Shown here piece by piece: positions 1-6,472 of a DNA stretch of 6,780 bases. The DNA is from Phycisphaerales bacterium UBA7812 (lineage in GTDB: Bacteria > Planctomycetota > Phycisphaerae > Phycisphaerales > UBA1924), in contig DLBY01000117.1 of the NCBI GenBank assembly GCA_002480345.1, forward strand, positions 33,277 through 40,056, written 5' to 3'. Below the pieces are notes generated by a model. The model ran no database searches. It saw nothing but the letters and a program-made list of their open reading frames with translations, and was not told the DNA's origin. Within the stretch, counting starts at the first letter, position 1. Each line of letters opens with the position of its first letter. The position numbers were made by a program, and so were the translations under genes.

Positions 1-1310
1 AGGCGGCTCGACGCGGCCTGCTGCAGCGTCGAGGTGATGAACGGGGCGCTGGCCCGCGTGCTCGTCCGCTTGGTCTCGATGCTCTTGATCGTGTACGGCA
101 CGCTCGGGTCGGCGACGCCCCAGATCGAGCGCTTCCAGCGCGCGGGGCCCTTGCCCGCATCGTCCTCGCTCACGCTGGACTGGATCTCGGTGAGGCCCGC
201 GAGCTCCGCGGCACGCGTCACGCTGGGGGTGATGTCGCACAGGTCCGCCCGCTGGAAGCGGGGGTGATTGTGGTCGATGGTGCCCTCTGGGCTCGTCGCG
301 TCGGGGGCGCCGCGATCGACGGGCGCCGCGACATCCGCCGCGGCCTGGGAGACATCGAACTTCTCGCCCCCGATCTCGACGAGCTCGGCGCGGATGGAGC
401 GGTGCTCGCTGAGCCAGGCGTTCTGCTGCTTGACGGTCGGGCCGGTGAGTTTCTTGCCGGGCTTCTTGGGGTCCTGCTCGGGCGGGGTCGCGAGGAAGTC
501 GCGCCAAGCGGGCCCCAGCTTGGCCGCCTCGGATTCGCTGAGCGCGAAGCAGCCGTTCATTTCCCAGCGTTCATCGGGGACGAACGCCTTGATCTCTCGC
601 TCGCGCTCGACGACGAGACGCACCGCGACCGACTGGACGCGTCCGGCGCTGAGGCCCCGCGCGACCTTCTTCCACAGCAGGGGGCTGACCTGGTAGCCCA
701 CGATGCGGTCGAGGATCCGCCGCGCCTGCTGGGCGTTGACGCGGTCGACATCGATCGGGTGGGGGTTGCCGAAGGCGCGGGCGATCTCGTTCTTGGTGAT
801 CGCGGCGAAGACGACCCGCTTGGCGTCGGACGCCTTGATGCCGATCTCCTCGGCGAGGTGCCACGCGATCGCCTCCCCCTCGCGGTCGAGGTCGGTTGCG
901 AACCAGACCTCGCCGCCGGTGCTCATCGCGTCCTTGGCGGCCCGTTTGAGGTCCTTGATCACGCTCTCCTTGCCGCTGAGCACCTCGTACTCGGGCTGGA
1001 AGCGTTTCTCGATGTCTACGCCGGGGACGGGGCGCTTGACGCCCTTGGGATTCTTGCTGGGCAGGTCGCGGACATGCCCGATGCTCGCGAGGACGACATA
1101 GTCGTCGCCCAGGTACTTGTTGATCGTCTTCGCCTTCGAGGGGCTCTCGACGATCACCAGGCTCTTGCCTTTCGCCTCGCCCGCCTTGTAGGACTGCTTC
1201 TTCTTGCCGCCCGAGCGACCGCCCGACGACTTGCGAGACGACGAACCGCTCGCCGACCGGCCCGCGGCCTTCTTGGTGGTCTTCTTTTTGGTCGTCGTCT
1301 TCTTCGCCAT
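1..1310 (-). CDS. topA: DNA topoisomerase I (type IA), N-terminal part, cut by the left window edge
   Basis: Relaxes negatively supercoiled DNA by cutting and resealing one strand through a 5'-phosphotyrosine. The reading frame is open from an ATG at 1310 to the window edge, giving 436 visible residues. Residues 1-49 are a basic Lys/Ser/Gly-rich tail. The Toprim domain follows: SLVIVESPSKAKTINKYLG starts at residue 50, with E55 matching E. coli Glu9, and the metal-binding DxDxE is D140, D142 and E144 within ATDLDREGEAIAWHL. SAGRVQS lies at 221-227. PFITSTLQQAASSR at 423-436 is the conserved block about 37 residues before the catalytic tyrosine, so that tyrosine lies just outside the window. 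Compared with E. coli (from memory), about 85 extra residues separate SAGRVQS from this block. A weak AGG precedes the ATG by about six bases. The family call is very secure; the start is supported by the MAKK start and the lack of an obvious alternative. Confidence 0.97.
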   Translation of the reverse strand, partial: MAKKTTTKKKTTKKAAGRSASGSSSRKSSGGRSGGKKKQSYKAGEAKGKSLVIVESPSKAKTINKYLGDDYVVLASIGHVRDLPSKNPKGVKRPVPGVDIEKRFQPEYEVLSGKESVIKDLKRAAKDAMSTGGEVWFATDLDREGEAIAWHLAEEIGIKASDAKRVVFAAITKNEIARAFGNPHPIDVDRVNAQQARRILDRIVGYQVSPLLWKKVARGLSAGRVQSVAVRLVVEREREIKAFVPDERWEMNGCFALSESEAAKLGPAWRDFLATPPEQDPKKPGKKLTGPTVKQQNAWLSEHRSIRAELVEIGGEKFDVSQAAADVAAPVDRGAPDATSPEGTIDHNHPRFQRADLCDITPSVTRAAELAGLTEIQSSVSEDDAGKGPARWKRSIWGVADPSVPYTIKSIETKRTSTRASAPFITSTLQQAASSR

Positions 1311-1363
1311 CGTCAACCTGTTTCGGCCGCTCGGCGGTCCACGCTGGACAAGGCCGAGAGACT

Positions 1364-1450
1364 ATCTATAGAGCCCGCCGTGCCGGCCTCGTCGGCCGAA
1401 TCCCGGGCTCACGGGGACCGGAGCGAACGCGAAATCGGACCGCTTGTCAA
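1364..1450 (-). promoter_or_regulatory. Candidate promoter elements upstream of topA
   Basis: Read on the minus strand, a perfect TTGACA lies at 1450-1445 and an AT-rich TATAGATAGT at 1370-1361, in otherwise GC-rich sequence. TTGACA is followed 17 bases later only by TTCGCT, a poor -10. TATAGA has no good -35 at 17 bases but lies about 55 bases before the topA ATG, a sensible distance. The two are therefore not a matched pair, and either one could be chance. The rest of the 205-bp spacer (1311-1515) has a small CGGCC/GGCCG stem around 1384-1398 and no convincing gene. Confidence 0.25.
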
Positions 1451-1515
1451 GGCCTGACTCCCGGAGCACCCCCGAATTCTGCGGGCGGAGTCCGTGAACA
1501 CGCCTCGGGCTCCGT

Positions 1516-2502
1516 CTATTCCGAACCCCCTTCTGGGGCACACAGACAGGCATCGACGATCGATTCGCTCGCCTTTATCGGGTGTTGCGGATCCTCTGAA
1601 AACGACTCGGGGGAGAACCACCTTGAACCGGGGGTTGTTGACGCGGTCGTCGCGAGGCGGCGGAGCCAGGTCCGCTGGTTCTTCGCGAAGCGGCGGGTCT
1701 CGATCTTGATCCGTTCGACCGCCTCGTCGAGGGAGGCCCGACCCTCGAGATGCTCCAGCAATTGCTTGTAGCCCAGGGCTTCGCGGGCCTGCGGGCCCAG
1801 GCGATCGCGAAGGGCTCGAACCTCTTCGAGAAGCCCCGCGGCGATCATTTCTTTCACCCGCGCGTTGATCCGCCGGTTGAGCGGTTCGGTGGGCCAGGTC
1901 AGGCCGAACAGGATGGCGTCTTTGCGCGCGCCGCGGTCCCACTGCTGTTGGAGTTCGGTGATGGGGGTGCCGGTCTGGCGGAAGACCTCGAGCGCGCGCA
2001 CGGTGCGCCGCTCGTCGTTGGGATGGATCCGCGCGGCGGCGGCAGGGTCGACGCGTTCGAGTTCGGTCCGCCGATCGGCCTGGGGGATCTCCTGGAGCGC
2101 GGCGCGGATCGCAGGGTCGGGCTCGGGCCCCTCGAACAGACCCTCGAGAAAGGACTTGATGTACAGATTGGTCCCCCCGACGACGACGGGGATCGCGCCG
2201 CGGGCCCGGATCTGTGCGCACGCGTTCTCCGCGTCCCGGAGCCAATCGTGGACGGTGTAGCGTTCCTCCGGATCGACGACATCGATCAGGTGGTGGGGGA
2301 CACCCGCCATCTCGTCGGGTGTGGGTTTGGCGGAGCCGATGTCCATGCCCCGGAATATCTGGACGGAGTCGGCGGAGACGATCTCGGGGGTGAGGCCGCG
2401 GGATTCGAATTCGCGCGCGACGGCGATCGAGAGCGCGGATTTCCCGCCGGCGGTCGGGCCCACGATGACCGGGCAGGCGGGGATGGCGGATTGGCCTGAC
2501 AC
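1516..2502 (-). CDS. miaA: tRNA dimethylallyltransferase (isopentenyl-tRNA transferase)
   Basis: Transfers a dimethylallyl group from dimethylallyl diphosphate to N6 of A37 in tRNAs that read codons beginning with U; this is the first step to i6A and ms2i6A. The protein has 328 residues, slightly longer than the usual 300-316. The P-loop is GPTAGGKS (15-22). The substrate-binding segment SADSVQIFRGMDIGSAKP (43-60) holds the expected catalytic Asp45 and has Phe50 where most homologues have Tyr. PHHLIDVVDP is at 69-78, VVVGGTNLYI at 106-115, the IHPND-RR-RALE block at 159-172, ALGYKQL at 242-248 and RRFAKNQRTWLRR at 270-282. The last 46 residues form a tail with no recognisable motif. The start is GTG; no ATG lies in frame upstream, and the P-loop begins only 15 residues in. 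No Shine-Dalgarno sequence is visible. It runs in the same direction as topA, 205 bp upstream of it, and is divergent from the helicase gene. Confidence 0.96.
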   Translation of the reverse strand: MSGQSAIPACPVIVGPTAGGKSALSIAVAREFESRGLTPEIVSADSVQIFRGMDIGSAKPTPDEMAGVPHHLIDVVDPEERYTVHDWLRDAENACAQIRARGAIPVVVGGTNLYIKSFLEGLFEGPEPDPAIRAALQEIPQADRRTELERVDPAAAARIHPNDERRTVRALEVFRQTGTPITELQQQWDRGARKDAILFGLTWPTEPLNRRINARVKEMIAAGLLEEVRALRDRLGPQAREALGYKQLLEHLEGRASLDEAVERIKIETRRFAKNQRTWLRRLATTASTTPGSRWFSPESFSEDPQHPIKASESIVDACLCAPEGGSE

Positions 2503-2555
2503 GCGGAGACGGTACGCGGATTGGTCCGGGCGTGTGCGCGCGCCAAGGGTTGAGG
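2503..2555. promoter_or_regulatory. Divergent miaA/recQ intergenic spacer
   Basis: Only 53 bp separate the miaA GTG from the preferred ATG of the helicase gene. Both promoters must lie in this spacer, overlap the opposite coding region, or be leaderless. I see no clear -35/-10 pair on either strand. The position implies a shared regulatory region, but the sequence gives no operator-like palindrome. Confidence 0.35.
2545..2549 (+). promoter_or_regulatory. Probable ribosome binding site of the RecQ-family gene
   Basis: AAGGG lies six bases before the ATG at 2556, with another purine block (GAGG) directly against the ATG. This favours the ATG at 2556 over the in-frame GTG at 2532. The GTG would add only eight residues (MCARQGLR) with no family similarity and would shrink the divergent spacer to 29 bp. 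Confidence 0.45.
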
Positions 2556-4082
2556 ATGCCGAGCCGAGCCGAACTGGTTGAACAGGTCTTGTCCGAGGTT
2601 TTCGGGTTCCCGGGATTGAAGCCCGAGCAGGTGCCGGTGGTGTACCGGGTGCTGGGGATCGGAGTGCCTGAAGGCGACGCGATGGTGGTCATGCCGACGG
2701 GCTCGGGCAAGAGCCTGTGCTATCAGTTGCCGGCGCTGGTGCACGCACGCGAGGGGGCGGACGCCGGGGAGCCTCGGGGCGTGACGCTGGTGTTCAGCCC
2801 GCTGATCGCGCTGATGGAGGACCAGGTGAGCGCGCTGCGGGGCAAGGGCGTGCGCGCGCAGTATGTCAACTCGACGGTGGGGAAGAAGGAACGGGACAAA
2901 CGATACCGCGCGCTCGCGGATGGGGCGTACGACCTGATCTACGCGACCCCGGAGCGGATGGAGAAGGACGACTTCCGCGCTGCCCTCGAGGGCGTGCCGG
3001 GGGGTGTGCGCCTGCTCGCGGTCGACGAGGCGCACTGCATCAGCAAATGGGGGCACGACCTGCGCCCGGCGTACCAGCGGGTCGGCGAGTTCCGGCACGA
3101 GCTGGGCGATCCGCGCACGGTCGCGCTCACCGCGACCGCGACGCGCGCGGTGCGCGAGGACATCCGGAGCGTGCTCGGGGTTGACGAGGACGAGATGCCC
3201 CTGTTCGCGACGGGGATCGAGCGTCCGAACCTCCTGATGCGGGTCGAGCCCGCTTGGGACGACGAGGAAAAGATCGAACGGATCGCGGAGATTGCCAGCG
3301 AGATGGACGGGACGGGGATCGTCTATTTCGCCCTGATCAAGGACCTCGAGCGCATGATGCCCCAGATCCGGCGCGCGCTCGAGAAAAAGGCAGGCGACCG
3401 ATTCGAGGTGGGGCAGTACCACGGGCGGCTGCCGCCCAAGATCAAGAAGAAGGTGTACGACCACTTCATCCGCGCGGGTCGGGACGGCGAGAAGCCCCTG
3501 CTGCTCTGCGCCACCAACGCGTTCGGGATGGGCGTGGACAAGTCCGACATCCGGTTCATCGTGCACGCGCAGGTGCCGGGGAGCGTGGAGGCGTACTACC
3601 AGGAGATCGGGCGCGCCGGGCGCGACGGCGCCCCCAGCGCGTGCGTGCTGCTGTATTCGCAGGACGACCTCGCGATCCAGCACGAGTTCGTGCGCTGGCA
3701 GAACCCCAGCGCGGACCTGCTGATGGGGGCGATGAGCGCGATCGCGCGCCGGTACGGGGGCGAGGGTGAGTCCGGGCACGCGACCTTCGACGCGGACGAT
3801 ATCCGGCTGGATGTCATCGGCAAGGGGCACGCGCACGGCATGGGCGGGGGCGTCGTCGAGTACGCGCTGATCGGGCTCGCGAAGCGCGGCGCGATCGAGG
3901 AGGTCGGTCCCAGCGAGAACGGTGGGAACCGCTACCGCTTCGTGCGCGAGATCGACGATCTGGAGATCGACGCCGACGAGATCGAGGAAAAGACGAAGCG
4001 GGACCTGGGGCGGCTGCTGGAGATCGTGAAACTGACGCAGGCGGACGGGGTCCCCGAGTTCTTGCGGACGTACTTCGACTGA
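2556..4082 (+). CDS. recQ: RecQ-family ATP-dependent DNA helicase lacking the zinc module and HRDC domain
   Basis: A superfamily 2, 3'-5' DNA helicase expected to act in recombination and replication-fork repair. From the ATG at 2556 it has 508 residues, against about 609 in E. coli RecQ. Motifs in order are FGFPGLKPEQ (motif 0, near residue 17), the P-loop PTGSGKS (47-53), VFSPLIALMEDQ (Ia), DEAHCISKWGHD (II plus aromatic-rich loop, from D157; the usual Gln after CIS is Lys), ALTATAT (III, 190-196), FGMGVD (V, 323-328) and QEIGRAGRDG (VI, 349-358). A region without cysteine follows, perhaps winged-helix-like (GGGVVEYALIGLAKRGAIEEV). The tail LLEIVKLTQADGVPEFLRTYFD resembles the helix that leads into the RecQ zinc module, but its usual Cys-Arg is Val-Pro and the protein stops at YFD, where YFGE and CxxC would follow. 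No HRDC domain is present. A REP-like pair begins four bases after the stop. The helicase call is secure; whether this is the true RecQ orthologue or a zinc-less subfamily is open. Confidence 0.93.
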   Translation: MPSRAELVEQVLSEVFGFPGLKPEQVPVVYRVLGIGVPEGDAMVVMPTGSGKSLCYQLPALVHAREGADAGEPRGVTLVFSPLIALMEDQVSALRGKGVRAQYVNSTVGKKERDKRYRALADGAYDLIYATPERMEKDDFRAALEGVPGGVRLLAVDEAHCISKWGHDLRPAYQRVGEFRHELGDPRTVALTATATRAVREDIRSVLGVDEDEMPLFATGIERPNLLMRVEPAWDDEEKIERIAEIASEMDGTGIVYFALIKDLERMMPQIRRALEKKAGDRFEVGQYHGRLPPKIKKKVYDHFIRAGRDGEKPLLLCATNAFGMGVDKSDIRFIVHAQVPGSVEAYYQEIGRAGRDGAPSACVLLYSQDDLAIQHEFVRWQNPSADLLMGAMSAIARRYGGEGESGHATFDADDIRLDVIGKGHAHGMGGGVVEYALIGLAKRGAIEEVGPSENGGNRYRFVREIDDLEIDADEIEEKTKRDLGRLLEIVKLTQADGVPEFLRTYFD

Positions 4083-4086
4083 AGCG

Positions 4087-4166
4087 GTGTGCCACGGCCG
4101 TTCCGGCCGTGCTTCTCGCTCGGCAGACGACCCCAAACCGGCACGGCCGGCACGGCCGTGGCACAC
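4087..4166. repeat. Pair of inverted REP-like palindromes (BIME-like) between convergent genes
   Basis: Two 26-bp units, 4087-4112 and 4141-4166, are reverse complements with one mismatch (4102 versus 4151), separated by 28 bp. Each unit has an outer tail GTGTGC and its own small hairpin: CACGGCCG, a 3-base loop, CGGCCGTG. The region can fold either as two small hairpins or as one long 26-bp stem. It fills nearly all of the 90-bp gap between the RecQ-family stop and the stop of the convergent gene, so it could also end transcription in both directions, although neither side has a T-tract. The repeat structure is seen directly. The comparison with REP elements, which RAYT transposases spread in other bacteria, is inference. 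Confidence 0.85.
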
Positions 4167-4172
4167 ATCGGA

Positions 4173-5411
4173 TCAGTCTTCGTGCTCGGCGTTGATCCGT
4201 TCGATCCAGTACTCGGGGCCGTGCTCGGCGATCTTGTGGGCGGCGTCGATCAGGTCCTGGCGGATGTCTTTCGGAGAGATGACGATGCACTCATCGTGGA
4301 CGATCATTGACCAGTGTTGATCGCCACCGAAATTGAACCAGTTCTCCTCGTCGACGAGCATCTCGATCGCGAGGGCGGCCCTGCCCTCGAGTTTGTCGTA
4401 CGCGAAAGGGCCACTGGTTGGTCTGGTTGCCGGTGATTCGGCGAGCGGGACACGGAGCAGTTCTGCGAGCGGGAATCGGATCACCCACTTGGAATCGATT
4501 CTGCACGATTCGTTCTTGCTCTCGGGCATGCGGCTCGGGCATTCGAGGAAGTCCAAGAGCCGCTCGATCTCGTCCAGCGTGTTCTGCGGTGCGAAGACGA
4601 CCAGACGGTCGCCGAGCCAGAACAGCCACTGTGATCGTCCGCCGTAGTCGACCCAGTCTTCGATGTTGATCAACTCCTGGATCAGTTGGGGGAGTCCTGC
4701 GGTCGCGTACTGGAACTCGTAGCTGATCATCTTGCCGTGGACGAGCGAACCGAAACAGATGGACCCGGGTGAACTGGACGGCACCGGGATGATTTCGTAC
4801 TCGAAACGACCACCGATCCGGTACACGGCCCACGGTACCACGGGGGATGCGGGGTAGCGACCTTGGGTGTCAAACATCGGACCAAGCCGGCGCAGCCAGA
4901 GATCGCGTTGCCAGCCGGTGCCGATCACGAGGCGGAACCGGATGCGTTCGAGCACGCGGTCGGACCATCGATCGCCGATCGAGATCGATGGGGCGTAGCC
5001 GTACTCCGACTTGAACCACCTCTCGGGATCGATCCAAAGGACGGCGACGGTGGTCGGGATGAGCTCGTGCCAGCCGTGGACGCAGACGCGTTCCTTGTGC
5101 ACCGCGACGTAGCGACCGAGCAGCATCAGCAGGGCGAGCGCGGCGAAGCCCCAGCGCCGGCGTGTCTTCCGGAACGGGCGACGGGTTCTGGAGACCCGGC
5201 CGCACTCGGGGCAGGTGAAGCCGCGCTCGCCTTGCGTGCCGGCCATGTCGTAGCGGCATCTTGGGCAGCGTTCGCGGGGGACGCCGAACCAGCCGGGCTT
5301 GTCCCGGAACAGCGCCCAGAGCAGCAGCGTGATCCCGGCGACGAGCAGCGCCCAGGCCCCGATGTGCCAATAGGGATCCGCGTCGAGGATGGTGCGCCAG
5401 AGTTGGTTCAC
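4173..5411 (-). CDS. Hypothetical membrane protein with a zinc ribbon and a duplicated W-GG module
   Basis: I do not recognise a named function. The protein has 412 residues. A hydrophobic segment at about 17-35 is followed by a zinc ribbon with CPRC (49-52) and CPEC (67-70), then a basic stretch (72-86) and a second hydrophobic segment (about 87-104). Both segments read as membrane spans, placing the ribbon on a short loop, probably cytoplasmic given the basic stretch. Residues 105-412 form a soluble domain with two copies of one module: 244-290 (EDWVDYGG, LVVFAP, DEIERLLDFLE) and 347-397 (ENWFNFGG, CIVISP, DLIDAAHKIAEH). The pattern W-x3-GG, then a strand ending in Pro, then a helix resembles small secretin-N-type folds in planctomycete proteins; this is inference. 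The start is GTG, with no ATG in frame upstream. Codon use looks less GC-biased at third positions than in neighbouring genes. It is convergent with the helicase and 133 bp downstream of the glycosyltransferase. Confidence 0.85.
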   Translation of the reverse strand: MNQLWRTILDADPYWHIGAWALLVAGITLLLWALFRDKPGWFGVPRERCPRCRYDMAGTQGERGFTCPECGRVSRTRRPFRKTRRRWGFAALALLMLLGRYVAVHKERVCVHGWHELIPTTVAVLWIDPERWFKSEYGYAPSISIGDRWSDRVLERIRFRLVIGTGWQRDLWLRRLGPMFDTQGRYPASPVVPWAVYRIGGRFEYEIIPVPSSSPGSICFGSLVHGKMISYEFQYATAGLPQLIQELINIEDWVDYGGRSQWLFWLGDRLVVFAPQNTLDEIERLLDFLECPSRMPESKNESCRIDSKWVIRFPLAELLRVPLAESPATRPTSGPFAYDKLEGRAALAIEMLVDEENWFNFGGDQHWSMIVHDECIVISPKDIRQDLIDAAHKIAEHGPEYWIERINAEHED

Positions 5412-5473
5412 AGCCTGAGACTGTACCGGTGGGGTGGAGGTTGGTTGTGGGGCGTGGAGAGGGGGGAGGGAGA

Positions 5474-5493
5474 GCCCGGGCTTGCGCCCGGGC
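5474..5493. repeat. Strong GC-rich hairpin between the glycosyltransferase and zinc-ribbon genes
   Basis: GCCCGGGC at 5474-5481 and again at 5486-5493 (self-complementary arms) flank a TTGC loop, and GAG/CTC on the outside can extend the stem across a bulge. It lies about 50 bases after the stop of the minus-strand glycosyltransferase. It may reduce read-through, but no T-tract follows on either strand, so it is not a standard intrinsic terminator. It could instead be a dispersed palindromic repeat. The rest of the 133-bp gap is G-rich on the plus strand. A TACAGT hexamer at 5425-5420 lies eight bases before the next GTG. Confidence 0.6.
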
Positions 5494-5544
5494 CTCGTTG
5501 GGTGGGGCGGATACTGAGAGAGGAACGCGAAAGAGGCTTGAGCG

Positions 5545-6411
5545 TCAGGGCTCGATCCGCGTGACGATCGGTTCGGGCTGCTCGGCGGGTGAGTCGAGGC
5601 CCAGTTCGCAGGCGGTGGGGCGGTCGTCGCGCAGCATGCGGGCGTTGGGGCTGTCGGCCCAGTCGCCGGGCGCGCGGGTGGTGTGGAACTGGTGGCAGGC
5701 GAGGATGTCGCGGATACCCAGGTGGACGCGGACGCCCGACTGATAGAGGCGTTTTCCGAAATCGTCGTCTTCCTGGCCCCAGCCCTCGAAGGCCTCGTCG
5801 AAGCCGTTGACGCGCCGGTAGGCGTCGAGCGTGCACGCGAAGTTGGCGCTCAGGAGTTTGGGCTTGTGGGGCTTCGTGAACCCGAGGGTGCGCTGGAGGC
5901 GCTGGCGGCGGAAACGGGCGTGGCGTTTGTTGAGCGCTCGGACCTGGGCGGGCGTGGGCTCGAAGGGCATGGCGCCGCGCTTCAGGGCGGCTTCGTCGAA
6001 GGCGTTGTTCTGGTCTTCGGTGAGGTCGTAGCGCCAGCCGAGGGAGAGGGCGCGGCGAGAGTTGGTCAGGGCCGACGCGTGGCGCTCGATGGCGGTGTGA
6101 AGCGGGACGCAGTCTCCGTCGAGGAAGACGAGGATGGAGTCGGGGTCCGGGTTGGTGTTCAGGAGGGCGCGCACGCCGTTGTTGCGGGTCTGGCTGGCGC
6201 GCCCGGTGCCCGCGTTGGGGCGGGTGACGAGGGTGAGGGGAAGGCCCGCTTCGTGGGCGGCGGCGCGGGCGGCGTCCTCGATCGCGGGGTCGTCGGAATC
6301 GCACGCGAGGGTGAGCGAGTCGGGCACCCGTGATGACCACGCGACGCCCAGGATCGTGCGGCGGAGGCGCTCGGGCGTGTGGGTGATGAGGATGGCATGG
6401 ACGGCGGGCAT
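5545..6411 (-). CDS. GT2-type glycosyltransferase with a galactosyltransferase-like C-terminal motif
   Basis: Expected to transfer a sugar from a nucleotide-sugar donor to a surface polysaccharide or glycan; donor and acceptor cannot be read from the sequence. The protein has 288 residues and fits a GT-A fold. The N-terminal strand is AVHAILITHTPERLRRTI (from residue 3). The metal-binding DxD is DGD at 98-100 in ILVFLDGDCVP. RPNAGTGRASQTRNNGV (64-80) is typical of GT2 proteins that read the donor site. GFDEAFEGWGQEDDDFGKRL (203-222) is the acceptor-side motif shared with the Glyco_transf_7C group, with Glu214 and Asp215 as candidate catalytic residues. HQFH at 240-243 may help bind metal. No signal peptide or membrane segment is visible, so it is probably cytoplasmic. 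The ATG at 6411 was chosen because the conserved fold starts right after it; upstream in-frame sequence is low-complexity Pro/Ser/His. No Shine-Dalgarno is present; the leader is C-rich. Confidence 0.92.
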   Translation of the reverse strand: MPAVHAILITHTPERLRRTILGVAWSSRVPDSLTLACDSDDPAIEDAARAAAHEAGLPLTLVTRPNAGTGRASQTRNNGVRALLNTNPDPDSILVFLDGDCVPLHTAIERHASALTNSRRALSLGWRYDLTEDQNNAFDEAALKRGAMPFEPTPAQVRALNKRHARFRRQRLQRTLGFTKPHKPKLLSANFACTLDAYRRVNGFDEAFEGWGQEDDDFGKRLYQSGVRVHLGIRDILACHQFHTTRAPGDWADSPNARMLRDDRPTACELGLDSPAEQPEPIVTRIEP

Positions 6412-6414
6412 GGA

Positions 6415-6437
6415 GGGGGAGGGTAGTGGGGAGGGGG
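6415..6437 (+). other. G-quadruplex-type motif just upstream of the glycosyltransferase start
   Basis: The plus strand reads G5-A-G3-TAGT-G4-A-G5, which meets the usual four-run quadruplex rule with loops of 1, 4 and 1. It begins three bases before the start codon of the minus-strand gene, so the G-rich strand is the template and the mRNA leader is C-rich. Further G-runs lie at 6474-6477, 6480-6484, 6486-6490 and 6508-6512. Folding is an inference from the pattern. Confidence 0.6.
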
Positions 6438-6440
6438 AAG

Positions 6441-6472
6441 AGACGGAGAGATGCAGAGACGGAGAGACGGAG
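6441..6472. repeat. Four tandem 8-bp units in the glycosyltransferase leader
   Basis: Units AGACGGAG, AGATGCAG, AGACGGAG and AGACGGAG follow one another without gaps at 6441, 6449, 6457 and 6465. Three are identical and the second differs at two positions. The array lies between two G-run clusters, about 30 bases upstream of the glycosyltransferase ATG. An 8-bp unit does not preserve a reading frame, which supports this stretch being non-coding. Confidence 0.8.

Noticed and set aside
1384..1398. Small CGGCC/GGCCG stem as a miaA terminator
   Set aside because: The stem is only five base pairs, has no T-tract, and lies over 100 bases past the stop.
264..1457. Long plus-strand open frame of 397 codons
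   Set aside because: It is antisense to topA, whose Toprim motifs are unmistakable. Its Leu/Ala/Gly/Asp/Arg-rich product is the usual shadow in GC-rich coding DNA.
1362..1553. Small minus-strand frame of 63 codons between miaA and topA
   Set aside because: It overlaps the miaA end in another frame, has no ribosome site, and is Arg-rich without motifs.
1750..2499. Plus-strand open frame of 249 codons
   Set aside because: It is antisense to miaA with no family features.
2532..2555. Upstream GTG start for the RecQ-family gene
   Set aside because: It adds eight unconserved residues and has no better ribosome site than the ATG at 2556.
1409..2710. Minus-strand open frame of 433 codons overlapping miaA
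   Set aside because: It runs in a different frame from the complete set of MiaA motifs and gives Arg/Pro-rich low-complexity sequence.
2286..4166. Minus-strand open frame of 626 codons
   Set aside because: It covers the whole RecQ-family gene in antisense and the start of miaA in another frame. It has no recognisable motif and is His/Arg/Pro-rich.
4863..5564. Plus-strand open frame of 233 codons
   Set aside because: It is antisense to the zinc-ribbon protein, whose CPRC/CPEC pairs and membrane segments fix the coding strand.
5683..6333. Plus-strand open frame of 216 codons
   Set aside because: It is antisense to the glycosyltransferase; the Gly/Val/Glu-rich product is a compositional shadow.
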